Shown here one piece after another: positions 29,933-39,500 of a stretch of 64,000 bases of DNA (positions are counted from its first letter, which is position 1; the number at the start of each line of letters is the position of its first letter). The stretch spans positions 868,001 to 932,000 of the forward strand of contig NZ_JADGMI010000002.1 in the NCBI RefSeq assembly GCF_015234305.1, given 5' to 3'. The notes beneath the pieces were generated by a model. It ran no database searches and was not told the origin of the DNA. It was given only the letters and a program-made list of their open reading frames with translations. The stretch comes from Superficieibacter sp. 1612_C1 (GTDB taxonomy: Bacteria; Pseudomonadota; Gammaproteobacteria; Enterobacterales; Enterobacteriaceae). A program made the translations under genes and the position numbers.

Positions 29933-32900
29933 ATGAGTAAATTCCTGGACAGGTTTCGCTACTTCAAACAGAAGGGTGAGACTTTTGCCGATGGGCATGG
30001 ACAGCTTCTTGAGACCAACCGCGACTGGGAGGAAGGCTACCGCCAGCGCTGGCAGCATGACAAAGTGGTGCGCTCTACCCACGGCGTCAACTGCACCGGC
30101 TCCTGTAGCTGGAAAATCTATGTGAAAAGCGGCCTGGTCACCTGGGAGACGCAGCAGACCGACTACCCGCGTACCCGTCCGGATATGCCGAACCATGAAC
30201 CGCGCGGCTGTCCGCGTGGCGCAAGCTACTCCTGGTATCTCTACAGTGCCAACCGCCTGAAATATCCGCTGATGCGTAAACGTCTGATGAAAATGTGGCG
30301 CGAGGCGAAAGTCCTGCACAGCGATCCGGTTGACGCCTGGGCGTCGATTATTGAAGACAGCGATAAAGCCAAAAGCTTTAAACAAGCGCGCGGTCGTGGT
30401 GGTTTCGTGCGCTCCTCCTGGCAGGAAGTGAATGAGCTGATCGCGGCTTCCAACGTTTACACCGTGAAAACTTACGGCCCGGACCGCGTCGCGGGCTTCT
30501 CGCCGATCCCGGCGATGTCGATGGTCTCTTACGCCTCCGGCGCACGTTATCTTTCACTGATTGGCGGTACCTGTCTGAGCTTCTACGACTGGTATTGCGA
30601 CCTGCCTCCGGCCTCGCCAATGACCTGGGGCGAGCAGACCGACGTGCCGGAATCTGCCGACTGGTATAACTCCAGCTATATCATTGCCTGGGGATCTAAC
30701 GTTCCGCAAACCCGTACCCCGGACGCCCACTTCTTTACCGAAGTGCGCTATAAAGGCACCAAAACCGTGGCCGTCACGCCGGACTACGCGGAAATCGCCA
30801 AGCTGTGCGATCTGTGGCTGGCACCAAAGCAGGGGACCGATGCGGCAATGGCGATGGCGATGGGCCACGTGATGCTGCGCGAATTCCATCTCGATAACCC
30901 AAGCCAGTATTTTACCGACTACGTGCGCCGCTATACCGACATGCCGATGCTGGTGATGCTGGAAGAGCGCGACGGCTACTATGCCGCGGGCCGCATGTTG
31001 CGCGCTGCCGATCTGGTGGATGCGCTCGGTCAGGAAAATAATCCGCAGTGGAAAACCGTGGCCGTTAACAGCACTGGCGAGATGATCGCGCCGAACGGCT
31101 CAATTGGCTTCCGCTGGGGCGAAAAAGGCAAATGGAACCTCGAACAACGCGACGGCACCTCTGGCGATGAGACTGAACTGAATCTCAGCCTGCTGGGTAG
31201 CCATGATGAAGTTGCTGAAGTGGGTTTCCCGTACTTTGGCGGGGAAGGCACCGAGCACGTCAATAAAGTTGAGTTGCAAAATATTCTGCTGCACAAACTG
31301 CCGGTGAAACGCCTGCAACTGGCGGATGGCAGTAGCGCCCTGGTCACCACCGTTTATGATTTGACGCTGGCTAACTACGGACTGGAACGCGGCCTCGGCG
31401 ATAATAACTGCGCCAGCAGCTATGACGAGATCAAAGCCTATACGCCAGCCTGGGCGGAAAAAATCACCGGCGTCCCGCGCGCCCATATTATTCGCACCGC
31501 CCGCGAGTTTGCTGATAACGCTGATAAAACGCACGGTCGCTCAATGATCATCGTTGGTGCCGGGATGAACCACTGGTATCACATGGACATGAACTACCGT
31601 GGCCTGATCAACATGCTGATTTTCTGCGGCTGTGTGGGTCAGAGTGGCGGCGGCTGGGCACACTACGTCGGTCAGGAAAAACTGCGTCCGCAAACCGGCT
31701 GGCAGCCGCTGGCGTTTGCCCTGGACTGGCAGCGCCCGCCGCGTCATATGAACAGCACGTCTTATTTCTACAACCACTCGAGCCAGTGGCGCTATGAGTC
31801 ACTGACGGCAAAAGATCTGCTGTCGCCGCTGGCCGATCCGTCACGCTATACCGGCCATCTGATTGATTTCAACGTGCGCGCCGAGCGGATGGGCTGGCTG
31901 CCGTCTGCGCCGCAACTGGGCACCAACCCGCTGCGCATCGCCGCGGAAGCCGAAAAAGCCGGTATGTCGCCGGTGGATTACACGGTTAAGTCCCTGAAAG
32001 ACGGATCGATTCGCTTTGCGGCGGAACAGCCGGAGAATGGTAAAAACCATCCGCGTAACCTGTTTATCTGGCGCTCCAACCTGCTGGGTTCCTCCGGTAA
32101 AGGTCATGAGTACATGCTCAAGTATCTGCTGGGCACCGAAAACGGCATCCAGGGCAAAGATCTTGGCAAGCAGGGCGGCGTGAAGCCGGAAGAGGTGGAA
32201 TGGCATGATAACGGCCTCGACGGCAAACTGGATCTGGTTGTGACGCTGGACTTCCGCCTGTCGAGCACCTGTCTCTACTCCGACATCGTGCTGCCGACCG
32301 CGACCTGGTATGAAAAAGACGACATGAATACTTCGGACATGCATCCGTTTATTCATCCGCTGTCTGCCGCCGTTGACCCGGCGTGGGAATCGAAAAGCGA
32401 CTGGGATATCTACAAAGGCATCGCGAAGAAATTCTCTGAAGTCTGCGTGGGGCATCTCGGTAAAGAGACCGACATCGTTACGCTGCCAATCCAGCACGAC
32501 TCCGCCGCCGAACTGGCGCAGCCGCTGGACGTGAAGGACTGGAAAAAAGGCGAGTGCGACCTGATCCCCGGTAAAACCGCGCCGCATATTATGGTGGTCG
32601 AGCGTGATTATCCGGCTACGTACGAACGCTTTACCTCCATCGGTCCGCTGATGGACAAAATCGGTAACGGCGGGAAAGGGATCGCCTGGAACACCCAGAG
32701 CGAAATGGATCTGCTACGCAAGCTCAACTACACCAAAGCGGAAGGCCCGGCAAAAGGCCAGCCGATGCTGAATACGGCGATTGATGCGGCAGAGATGATC
32801 CTCACCCTGGCACCGGAAACCAACGGCAAGGTGGCGGTTAAAGCCTGGGCCGCGCTGAGCGAGTTCACCGGCCGCGACCATACGCACCTGGCGACCAATA

Positions 32901-33676
32901 AAGAAGAGGAAAAAATCCGCTTCCGCGATATCCAGGCCCAGCCGCGCAAGATTATTTCCAGCCCGACCTGGTCCGGTCTTGAAGATGAGCACGTCTCTTA
33001 CAACGCCGGGTATACCAACGTTCATGAGCTGATCCCGTGGCGCACGCTGTCCGGTCGTCAACAGCTGTATCAGGATCACCAGTGGATGCGAGATTTCGGT
33101 GAAAGCCTGCTGGTGTACCGTCCGCCCATCGACACCCGTTCGGTGAAAGCGGTAATGGGCGAGAAATCCAATGGCAATCCGGAGAAAGCGCTGAACTTCC
33201 TGACGCCGCACCAGAAATGGGGCATTCACTCTACTTACAGTGACAACCTGCTGATGCTGACCCTGTCACGCGGCGGTCCGATTGTCTGGATGAGTGAAAT
33301 CGACGCCAAAGAGCTGGGGATTGAGGATAACGACTGGATCGAAGTGTTCAACAGCAACGGCGCGCTGACCGCACGTGCGGTAGTGAGCCAGCGTGTACCG
33401 TCCGGAATGACCATGATGTACCACGCGCAGGAACGTATCGTGAACCTGCCGGGGTCGGAAATCACCGGTCAACGCGGCGGCATCCATAACTCGGTCACCC
33501 GTATCAGCCCGAAACCGACCCATATGATTGGCGGCTACGCGCAGCTGGCTTACGGCTTCAACTACTACGGTACCGTAGGCTCTAACCGCGATGAGTTCGT
33601 GGTGGTACGCAAGATGAAAAATATTAACTGGCTGGATGGCGAAGGCAATGACCAGGTACAGGAGAGCGTAAAATGA
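29933..33676 (+). CDS. narG: Respiratory nitrate reductase, alpha (molybdopterin) subunit
   Basis: The catalytic subunit of membrane-bound nitrate reductase A, which reduces nitrate to nitrite on the cytoplasmic face. The 1247-residue protein equals E. coli NarG in length. It starts with the short uncleaved remnant of a twin-arginine signal, then carries the FS0 [4Fe-4S] ligands His50, Cys54 and Cys58 in STHGVNCTGSCSW and the fourth Cys in EPRGCPRG; the bis-MGD cofactor region includes YDWYCDLPPASP with the Asp that ligates molybdenum. CAGGAGAG precedes the ATG. First gene of narGHJI, preceded by an FNR box; it overlaps narH by four bases. Confidence 0.98.
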   Translation: MSKFLDRFRYFKQKGETFADGHGQLLETNRDWEEGYRQRWQHDKVVRSTHGVNCTGSCSWKIYVKSGLVTWETQQTDYPRTRPDMPNHEPRGCPRGASYSWYLYSANRLKYPLMRKRLMKMWREAKVLHSDPVDAWASIIEDSDKAKSFKQARGRGGFVRSSWQEVNELIAASNVYTVKTYGPDRVAGFSPIPAMSMVSYASGARYLSLIGGTCLSFYDWYCDLPPASPMTWGEQTDVPESADWYNSSYIIAWGSNVPQTRTPDAHFFTEVRYKGTKTVAVTPDYAEIAKLCDLWLAPKQGTDAAMAMAMGHVMLREFHLDNPSQYFTDYVRRYTDMPMLVMLEERDGYYAAGRMLRAADLVDALGQENNPQWKTVAVNSTGEMIAPNGSIGFRWGEKGKWNLEQRDGTSGDETELNLSLLGSHDEVAEVGFPYFGGEGTEHVNKVELQNILLHKLPVKRLQLADGSSALVTTVYDLTLANYGLERGLGDNNCASSYDEIKAYTPAWAEKITGVPRAHIIRTAREFADNADKTHGRSMIIVGAGMNHWYHMDMNYRGLINMLIFCGCVGQSGGGWAHYVGQEKLRPQTGWQPLAFALDWQRPPRHMNSTSYFYNHSSQWRYESLTAKDLLSPLADPSRYTGHLIDFNVRAERMGWLPSAPQLGTNPLRIAAEAEKAGMSPVDYTVKSLKDGSIRFAAEQPENGKNHPRNLFIWRSNLLGSSGKGHEYMLKYLLGTENGIQGKDLGKQGGVKPEEVEWHDNGLDGKLDLVVTLDFRLSSTCLYSDIVLPTATWYEKDDMNTSDMHPFIHPLSAAVDPAWESKSDWDIYKGIAKKFSEVCVGHLGKETDIVTLPIQHDSAAELAQPLDVKDWKKGECDLIPGKTAPHIMVVERDYPATYERFTSIGPLMDKIGNGGKGIAWNTQSEMDLLRKLNYTKAEGPAKGQPMLNTAIDAAEMILTLAPETNGKVAVKAWAALSEFTGRDHTHLATNKEEEKIRFRDIQAQPRKIISSPTWSGLEDEHVSYNAGYTNVHELIPWRTLSGRQQLYQDHQWMRDFGESLLVYRPPIDTRSVKAVMGEKSNGNPEKALNFLTPHQKWGIHSTYSDNLLMLTLSRGGPIVWMSEIDAKELGIEDNDWIEVFNSNGALTARAVVSQRVPSGMTMMYHAQERIVNLPGSEITGQRGGIHNSVTRISPKPTHMIGGYAQLAYGFNYYGTVGSNRDEFVVVRKMKNINWLDGEGNDQVQESVK

Positions 33677-35208
33677 AAATTCGTTCACAAGTCGGCATGG
33701 TGCTGAATCTTGATAAATGCATCGGCTGCCACACCTGTTCTGTGACCTGTAAGAACGTCTGGACCAGCCGCGAAGGGATGGAGTACGCGTGGTTCAATAA
33801 CGTCGAAAGTAAACCCGGCACCGGTTATCCGCAGCAGTGGGAAAACCAGGACAAATGGAAGGGCGGCTGGATCCGTAAAATCAACGGCAAACTGCAACCG
33901 CGTATGGGCAACCGGGCGCTGCTGCTGGGGAAAATCTTTGCTAACCCACATCTGCCGGGGATTGATGATTACTACGAGCCGTTTGACTACGACTACCAGC
34001 ACCTGCACAACGCGCCGGAAGGCAAACATCAGCCGATCGCCCGTCCGCGCTCGCTGATCACCGGCCAGCGGATGAATAAGATCACGACCGGCCCGAACTG
34101 GGAAGAGATCCTCGGCGGCGAGTTTGAGAAGCGCGCCAAAGATCAGAACTTCCACAACATGCAGAAGGCGATGTACGGCCAGTTCGAAAACACCTTCATG
34201 ATGTACCTGCCGCGCCTGTGCGAGCACTGCCTTAATCCGGCGTGCGTCGCGACCTGCCCGAGCGGAGCCATCTACAAGCGTGAAGAAGACGGCATCGTAC
34301 TGATCGACCAGGACAAGTGCCGTGGCTGGCGGATGTGTATCACCGGCTGTCCGTACAAAAAAATCTACTTCAACTGGAAGAGTGGTAAATCTGAGAAGTG
34401 CATTTTCTGCTATCCGCGCATCGAAGCCGGTCAGCCGACCGTCTGCTCCGAAACCTGCGTGGGCCGCATTCGTTATCTCGGCGTGCTGCTGTATGACGCC
34501 GACGCCATTGAGCAGGCGGCGAGCACCGAGAATGAGAAAGATCTCTACGAGCGTCAGCTCAGCATCTTCCTCAATCCGAACGATCCGGCGGTGATTGCCC
34601 AGGCGCTGAAAGACGGCGTGCCGCAGAGCGTGATTGACGCCGCGCAGCAGTCGCCGGTGTACAAAATGGCGATGGACTGGAAGCTGGCGCTGCCGCTGCA
34701 CCCGGAATACCGCACGCTGCCGATGGTCTGGTACGTGCCGCCGCTGTCACCGATTCAGTCCGCCGCTGATGCGGGTGAACTTGGCAGTAACGGTATTCTG
34801 CCGGACGTAGAGAGTCTGCGTATCCCGGTCGAGTACCTGGCGAATATGCTGACCGCAGGCGACACCAAACCGGTGCTGCTGGCGCTGAAACGTATGCTGG
34901 CGATGCGCCACTACAAGCGTGCAGAAACCGTGGACGGCAAGCTGGATACCCGCGCGCTGGAAGAAGTGGGACTGAGCGAAGCTCAGGCGCAGGAGATGTA
35001 CCGCTATCTGGCGATTGCCAATTACGAAGATCGCTTCGTGATCCCGAGCAGCCATCGTGAACTGGCGCGTGACGCTTTCCCGGAAAAAAGCGGCTGCGGC
35101 TTCACCTTCGGTGACGGCTGCCACGGTTCCGACAGCAAATTCAACCTGTTTAACAGTCGTCGCATTGATGCCATCGATGTGACCACCAGAACGGAGCCGC
35201 ACCAATGA
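33673..35208 (+). CDS. narH: Respiratory nitrate reductase, beta (iron-sulfur) subunit
   Basis: The electron-transfer subunit that links the haems of NarI with NarG. The 511-residue protein has four ferredoxin-like Cys clusters: CIGCHTCSVTC near the N-terminus, CEHCLNPACVATCPSG, CRGWRMCITGCPYKK (where Trp replaces one Cys and gives the 3Fe-4S cluster) and CIFCYPRIEAGQPTVCSETC. Start and stop overlap narG and narJ by four bases each, which couples translation for complex assembly. Confidence 0.98.
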   Translation: MKIRSQVGMVLNLDKCIGCHTCSVTCKNVWTSREGMEYAWFNNVESKPGTGYPQQWENQDKWKGGWIRKINGKLQPRMGNRALLLGKIFANPHLPGIDDYYEPFDYDYQHLHNAPEGKHQPIARPRSLITGQRMNKITTGPNWEEILGGEFEKRAKDQNFHNMQKAMYGQFENTFMMYLPRLCEHCLNPACVATCPSGAIYKREEDGIVLIDQDKCRGWRMCITGCPYKKIYFNWKSGKSEKCIFCYPRIEAGQPTVCSETCVGRIRYLGVLLYDADAIEQAASTENEKDLYERQLSIFLNPNDPAVIAQALKDGVPQSVIDAAQQSPVYKMAMDWKLALPLHPEYRTLPMVWYVPPLSPIQSAADAGELGSNGILPDVESLRIPVEYLANMLTAGDTKPVLLALKRMLAMRHYKRAETVDGKLDTRALEEVGLSEAQAQEMYRYLAIANYEDRFVIPSSHRELARDAFPEKSGCGFTFGDGCHGSDSKFNLFNSRRIDAIDVTTRTEPHQ

Positions 35209-35915
35209 TTGAACTCGTCATTGTTTCGCGCCTGCTCGAATACCCGGATGCTGCTTTGTGGCAGCATCAGCAGGAGTTGTTTGATGCGCTGGCCGCGTCG
35301 GAAAATCTCAGCAAAGAGGATGCGCAGAAACTGGGCGTTTTCCTGCGCGATTTAACCGCGCAGGATCTGCTTGATGTGCAATCCGCCTACAGCGAGTTAT
35401 TCGATCGCGGTCGTGCCACCTCGCTGCTGCTGTTCGAGCACGTTCACGGTGAATCCCGCGACCGTGGTCAGGCGATGGTTGATCTGCTGGCGCAGTACGA
35501 GCGTCACGGCCTGCATCTCGACAGCCGTGAACTGCCGGATCACCTGCCGCTGTATCTCGAATATCTGGCGCAACTGCCGGTGAGCGAAGCGCTGGGAGGC
35601 TTGCAGGATATTGCGCCGATTCTGGCACTGTTAAGCGCACGCCTCGAGCAGCGGGAAAGCCGCTACGCCGTGTTGTTCGATCTGCTACTGAAGCTGGCGA
35701 ATACCGCGATTGATAACGCAAAAGTGGCCGAGAAGATCGCCGATGAAGCCCGCGACGATACGCCGCAGGCGCTGGACGCCGTCTGGGAAGAGGAACAGGT
35801 GAAGTTCTTTGTCGACCAGAGCTGCGGTGAGTCGGAAATCTCCGCCCACCAGCGTCGTTTTGCCGGTGCCGTCGCTCCGCAATATCTGAATCTCTCCACT
35901 GGAGGACAGCAATAA
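35205..35915 (+). CDS. narJ: Nitrate reductase assembly chaperone NarJ
   Basis: A 236-residue cytoplasmic helical chaperone of the NarJ/TorD family. It binds the NarG N-terminus, helps insert the molybdenum cofactor and FS0 cluster, and is not part of the final enzyme. [11 protein letters not shown]-like start ([14 protein letters not shown]) and [19 protein letters not shown] (in part) are family hallmarks. It overlaps narH by four bases and shares one base with the start of narI. Confidence 0.96.
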   Translation: MIELVIVSRLLEYPDAALWQHQQELFDALAASENLSKEDAQKLGVFLRDLTAQDLLDVQSAYSELFDRGRATSLLLFEHVHGESRDRGQAMVDLLAQYERHGLHLDSRELPDHLPLYLEYLAQLPVSEALGGLQDIAPILALLSARLEQRESRYAVLFDLLLKLANTAIDNAKVAEKIADEARDDTPQALDAVWEEEQVKFFVDQSCGESEISAHQRRFAGAVAPQYLNLSTGGQQ

Positions 35916-36592
35916 TGCAATTTTTGACCAGGTTCTTCTTTGATATTTACCCCTATATTGCGGGCACGGTATTTTTGGTGGGTAGCTGGCTGCGCTATGA
36001 CTACGGTCAATACAGCTGGCGCGCGGGCTCCAGTCAGATGCTGGATCGCAAAGGCATGAACATGGCGTCGAACCTGTTCCACTTTGGCATCCTCGGGATT
36101 TTTGCCGGGCACCTGCTGGGGATGCTGACCCCGCACTGGATGTATGAAGGCTTTTTAGCCGTCGACGTGAAGCAGAAAATGGCGATGATTGCCGGCGGTG
36201 CCTGCGGCGTGATGACCCTTGTCGGCGGCTTGCTGCTGCTGAAGCGCCGCCTGTTCAGCCCGCGCGTCCGGGCGACCACCACCGGGGCCGATATCCTGAT
36301 CCTCACCCTGCTGATGGTGCAGTGCGCCCTCGGTCTGCTGACCATTCCGTTCTCCGCTCAGCATATGGACGGAAGCGAGATGATGAAACTGGTGGGCTGG
36401 GCGCAGTCGGTGGTGACGTTCAACGGTGGCGCGTCTTCCCACCTCGAGGGCGTGGCGTTTATTTTCCGCGTTCACCTGGTGCTGGGGATGACGCTGTTTC
36501 TGCTGTTTCCGTTCTCCCGACTGGTGCATATCTGGAGCGCGCCGGTGGAATATCTGACCCGTAAATACCAGATAGTCCGCGCGCGTCGCTGA
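35915..36592 (+). CDS. narI: Respiratory nitrate reductase, gamma (cytochrome b) subunit
   Basis: The 225-residue inner-membrane subunit that oxidises quinol and anchors NarGH. Five membrane helices are visible, and the haem-ligating His residues fall in [14 protein letters not shown], in [12 protein letters not shown] and near [13 protein letters not shown] precedes the ATG. It is the last gene of narGHJI and is followed by a clear terminator that insulates it from the lipid cluster downstream. Confidence 0.97.
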   Translation: MQFLTRFFFDIYPYIAGTVFLVGSWLRYDYGQYSWRAGSSQMLDRKGMNMASNLFHFGILGIFAGHLLGMLTPHWMYEGFLAVDVKQKMAMIAGGACGVMTLVGGLLLLKRRLFSPRVRATTTGADILILTLLMVQCALGLLTIPFSAQHMDGSEMMKLVGWAQSVVTFNGGASSHLEGVAFIFRVHLVLGMTLFLLFPFSRLVHIWSAPVEYLTRKYQIVRARR

Positions 36593-36610
36593 TTAACGCG
36601 GTAACACAAT

Positions 36611-36640
36611 AAAACCCAGGGACAATTATTCCTGGGTTTT
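36611..36640 (+). terminator. narGHJI terminator
   Basis: AAACCCAGG and CCTGGGTTT arms around GACAATTATT, then an eight-T run. It separates the nitrate reductase operon from the ketosynthase gene, so the latter should have its own promoter in the about 60 bases that follow. Confidence 0.88.
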
Positions 36641-36698
36641 TTTTGCGTTTTATTTCTATATCATGATGCGAATCGTGGAATTAAGAAGTGAACGTATA

Positions 36699-37706
36699 AT
36701 GGAGTATTCGACCCGCCCCGGTGTTACCGTCGCGCTTAAAATCGTCTCAACGGGCATCGCGCTGCCGCCGGAGCGCATCACCTCATCAATGCTCGATACC
36801 CGGCTCGGCAAGCCTGCGGGCTATGTTGAAAAACGCTCGGGTATTGCCTGGCGTTATCACGCTACGGACGACGCCAGCCAGGCTGAACTGGCAGCACAGG
36901 CGCTACATAACGCGCTTAACGCAGGGTCATTGTCTCCCTCTTCGGTTGATTTGCTGATTTGCGCCTCGGCGATTGCCGTTCAGGCGCTACCCTGTAGTGC
37001 AACCCATATTCTGAAAGCCGCCAGAATGCCCGCGGGCATGGCGGGTTTTGACATTAACAGCAGTTGCGTCAGTTTTATTTCCGCGCTGGAAGTCGCTGGC
37101 GGATTGTTGAATACCGGCGCGTACCGGCGCATTGCAATAGTGTCTGCGGATATCGCCTCACGCGGGATCGACTGGGCACATGAAGAGTCCTCGCTGATTT
37201 TTGGCGATGGTGCCGCATGCGCTATTGTCGAACGCGGTGACGGTACCAGCGGCATTCTGGCGAGCCTGATTGAGATGTACCCGGACGGCAGCGAGCTGTG
37301 TGAAATTCGCGCTGGCGGCACGCGGCGTAATCCCAGAGCGGGGATGAACGAGAGCGATTTTTTGTTTCATATGCAGGGAAAACCGCTGTTCCGCTACGCC
37401 TCATCATTAATTGACGACTACTTCGCCCGACTGCTGGCGAAAAGCGGCGTGACGCTGGCCGACATTGCGACGGTGGTGCCGCATCAGGCAAGCCATCTGT
37501 CTCTTGAACATATGCGCAAGCGGCTGCGCGTGCCGGAATCGGTATTGATCGATATTTATCGTCACCATGGTAATCAGGTGGCGGCTTCCATTCCTGTTGC
37601 GCTACATGAAGCGGTAGTGAGCGGAAGGTTGATTAGCGGTCAACCGGCGATGCTGATTGGCACGGCGGCAGGACTGACGCTGGCAGGCATGGTATTTCTG
37701 CCGTGA
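36699..37706 (+). CDS. 3-oxoacyl-ACP synthase III-like (FabH/OleA-type) ketosynthase
   Basis: A thiolase-fold condensing enzyme, probably joining an acyl thioester to a second acyl or malonyl unit. Counting from the ATG at 36699 (335 residues) the catalytic triad is Cys123 in NSSCVSF, His262 in VPHQAS and Asn292 in HHGNQVAAS, as expected for KAS III; LIFGDGAAC is also conserved. An in-frame ATG at 36663 would add 12 residues and has no ribosome-binding site, so the start is somewhat uncertain. It is the first of eleven overlapping genes and ends in a GTGA overlap with the dehydrogenase gene. A dedicated FabH is not expected here in the genome, and with an OleD-like partner it could act like OleA on two acyl-CoAs. 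That reading is inference. Confidence 0.85.
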   Translation: MEYSTRPGVTVALKIVSTGIALPPERITSSMLDTRLGKPAGYVEKRSGIAWRYHATDDASQAELAAQALHNALNAGSLSPSSVDLLICASAIAVQALPCSATHILKAARMPAGMAGFDINSSCVSFISALEVAGGLLNTGAYRRIAIVSADIASRGIDWAHEESSLIFGDGAACAIVERGDGTSGILASLIEMYPDGSELCEIRAGGTRRNPRAGMNESDFLFHMQGKPLFRYASSLIDDYFARLLAKSGVTLADIATVVPHQASHLSLEHMRKRLRVPESVLIDIYRHHGNQVAASIPVALHEAVVSGRLISGQPAMLIGTAAGLTLAGMVFLP

Positions 37707-38716
37707 AGATCCTGCTGACGGGCGCAACCAGCGGGCTGGGACGTAATGCGGCGGAGCATTTGCTTATGACCGGGCATGAGGTAGTGGCTATCGGGCGTAA
37801 CCCGGCGCAAGGCGAACAGCTTCAGCGGATGGGCGCAACCTTTGTGCCGCGCGATCTGACCACCACGGGCGTAGAGGAGTGCCTCCGGCTGGTGGAAGGC
37901 TGCGATGCGGTATGGCACTGCGCGGCAAAATCCTCGCCCTGGGGCCGTCGGGCTGATTTCTGGCACACCAACGTGCAGGTCACAGAGCGTCTGGCGCAGG
38001 CGGCGGGCAGGGCAGAGGTTCCGCGCTTCATTCATATCTCCACCCCGGCCGTCTATTTTGATTTTCAGCATCACTATGATCTGACGGAAAACTATCTTGC
38101 CCGGCGCTTCAGTAGCCATTACGCCCACAGTAAACATGCCGCCGAGCAGGTTATCGCCGAGGCGGTGAGGCGTTTTGCCTCGACAACCTGGGTCATGCTG
38201 CGTCCGCGCGGTTTATTTGGCCCGCACGACAACGTGATTGTCCCGCGCCTGCTGCAACAGCTTCGCCGGGATAACGGTGTGCTGCGCTTGCCACGCGGCG
38301 GCGACGCGCTGCTGGATCTCACTTTCGTGCAGAACGTGGTGTACGCGATGGAACTGGCAACCCACCGATCCCTGCGTTCCGGCAGCGTGTATAACATCAC
38401 TAACCACCAGCCGCAGCGTCTGAAGGTGATGCTCGCCGCGCTGCTGCGCGAGCAACTGGGGCTGCAATATCAGATCCGTAATGTGCCGTGGCCTGTGCTG
38501 TCGCTTGCGGCGCGCGGCATGGAAATGTTCGGCCACTGCCTTAACAAAGAGCCGCCGGTGACCCGTTACAGCGCGGGAACGGTCTGTTTTGATATGACGC
38601 TGAGTGCGAAAAAGGCGATTGAGGAGCTGGGCTATCGGCCCCGGTTTTCAATGGCAGACGGCATCGCGTTGACCGGAAAATGGATGAGGGAACATGGCCA
38701 CGATCACCGCCTTTGA
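37703..38716 (+). CDS. NAD(P)-dependent epimerase/dehydratase, 3-beta-HSD/OleD-like
   Basis: A 337-residue extended short-chain dehydrogenase. The Rossmann loop GATSGLG is at residues 7-13, the catalytic Ser/Thr lies in HISTPAVYF (about 112-120) and the YxxxK pair is Tyr140-Lys144 in HYAHSK. Sequence style (RFIHISTPAVYF, MLRPRGLFGPHDN) resembles the 3-beta-hydroxysteroid dehydrogenase group that includes OleD, which reduces the beta-keto acid made by OleA. GTG start inside the stop of the ketosynthase gene. It probably reduces the condensation product of that enzyme. The last 23 bases overlap the hydrolase gene. Confidence 0.85.
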   Translation: MKILLTGATSGLGRNAAEHLLMTGHEVVAIGRNPAQGEQLQRMGATFVPRDLTTTGVEECLRLVEGCDAVWHCAAKSSPWGRRADFWHTNVQVTERLAQAAGRAEVPRFIHISTPAVYFDFQHHYDLTENYLARRFSSHYAHSKHAAEQVIAEAVRRFASTTWVMLRPRGLFGPHDNVIVPRLLQQLRRDNGVLRLPRGGDALLDLTFVQNVVYAMELATHRSLRSGSVYNITNHQPQRLKVMLAALLREQLGLQYQIRNVPWPVLSLAARGMEMFGHCLNKEPPVTRYSAGTVCFDMTLSAKKAIEELGYRPRFSMADGIALTGKWMREHGHDHRL

Positions 38717-39500
38717 AGTGGGGTACTGTACCCATATTGGCTGCATGGCACTGAAGGGGGCCGGGCTGCGCGTTTGTCGATTTCCTTCCCGGGCCTGGCT
38801 GCTGGAAGTGGGCGACAGACGCTGGCTGTGGGATACCGGCTATGCCTCCTGGTTTGAACAGTACACCCGCTCTGGCGTCTTCAGAATTTACCGCCAGGTT
38901 ACGCCGGTGTATTTCGATCCCGAAGACTCGCTGGCCCGTCAACTGCTCGCGCAGGGGCTGGTCGGCGACGATATTCAGGGCATCATTCTGTCGCACTTTC
39001 ACGCTGACCATGTCGCCGGGCTGCGCGATTTCCCCGGCGTGAAGTGCATCTGCTCGGGCGAGGGCTGGGATCAGGTCAGAACGCTGCGTGGATTCGCAGC
39101 GCTGCGCCAGGCATTTGTTCCGGGGCTGTTCCCGGCGGATTTTGAGTCGTCATTAACCTTTATTGAAGGTTTTGACGCGTTGCAACTTCCCGCCGCGCTG
39201 GCTCCGTTTACGCACGGCTACGTACTGCCGGGAAGCGAGGGGCAAATTATTCTGGTTCCGCTTCCTGGCCACGCCGCCGGGCACATTGGCGCGTTTGTTC
39301 TGACGGACGATGGCTGGACGCTGCTGGCAGCCGATGCCGCGTGGTCGCCAGCAAATTACCGCGAGTTACGTGGCCCCTCACGGCTGGCCAATCTGGTGAT
39401 GTCGGATGCGATAGCGTATTACCAGACGCTTGAGCGGCTTAACCAGCTCTGGCAACAGGGCTCGGTAGATATTCGCCTGTGCCACGAGGGCGATTTGTGA
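38694..39500 (+). CDS. Metallo-beta-lactamase-fold hydrolase
   Basis: A 268-residue dinuclear metal hydrolase. The metal motif HFHADH is at residues 101-106, with further ligands His193 in LPGHAAGH, Asp214 in AADAAW and His264 in LCHEGD, so the active site is complete. The overall pattern is closest to AHL-lactonase-like or thioesterase-like members. GAGGGA lies just before its ATG, inside the end of the dehydrogenase gene. In the pathway it could open a lactone or release an acyl chain from a thioester; the substrate is not deducible. Confidence 0.85.
   Translation: MATITAFEVGYCTHIGCMALKGAGLRVCRFPSRAWLLEVGDRRWLWDTGYASWFEQYTRSGVFRIYRQVTPVYFDPEDSLARQLLAQGLVGDDIQGIILSHFHADHVAGLRDFPGVKCICSGEGWDQVRTLRGFAALRQAFVPGLFPADFESSLTFIEGFDALQLPAALAPFTHGYVLPGSEGQIILVPLPGHAAGHIGAFVLTDDGWTLLAADAAWSPANYRELRGPSRLANLVMSDAIAYYQTLERLNQLWQQGSVDIRLCHEGDL

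Noticed and set aside
33685-34701. Long minus-strand open frame (338 codons) opposite narH
   Set aside because: It is a shadow of the high-GC codon bias of narH. Its composition is rich in Arg/His/Val without domain signatures, and narH is unambiguous. Similar antisense frames opposite narG, adhE, oppA and prfA were rejected for the same reason.
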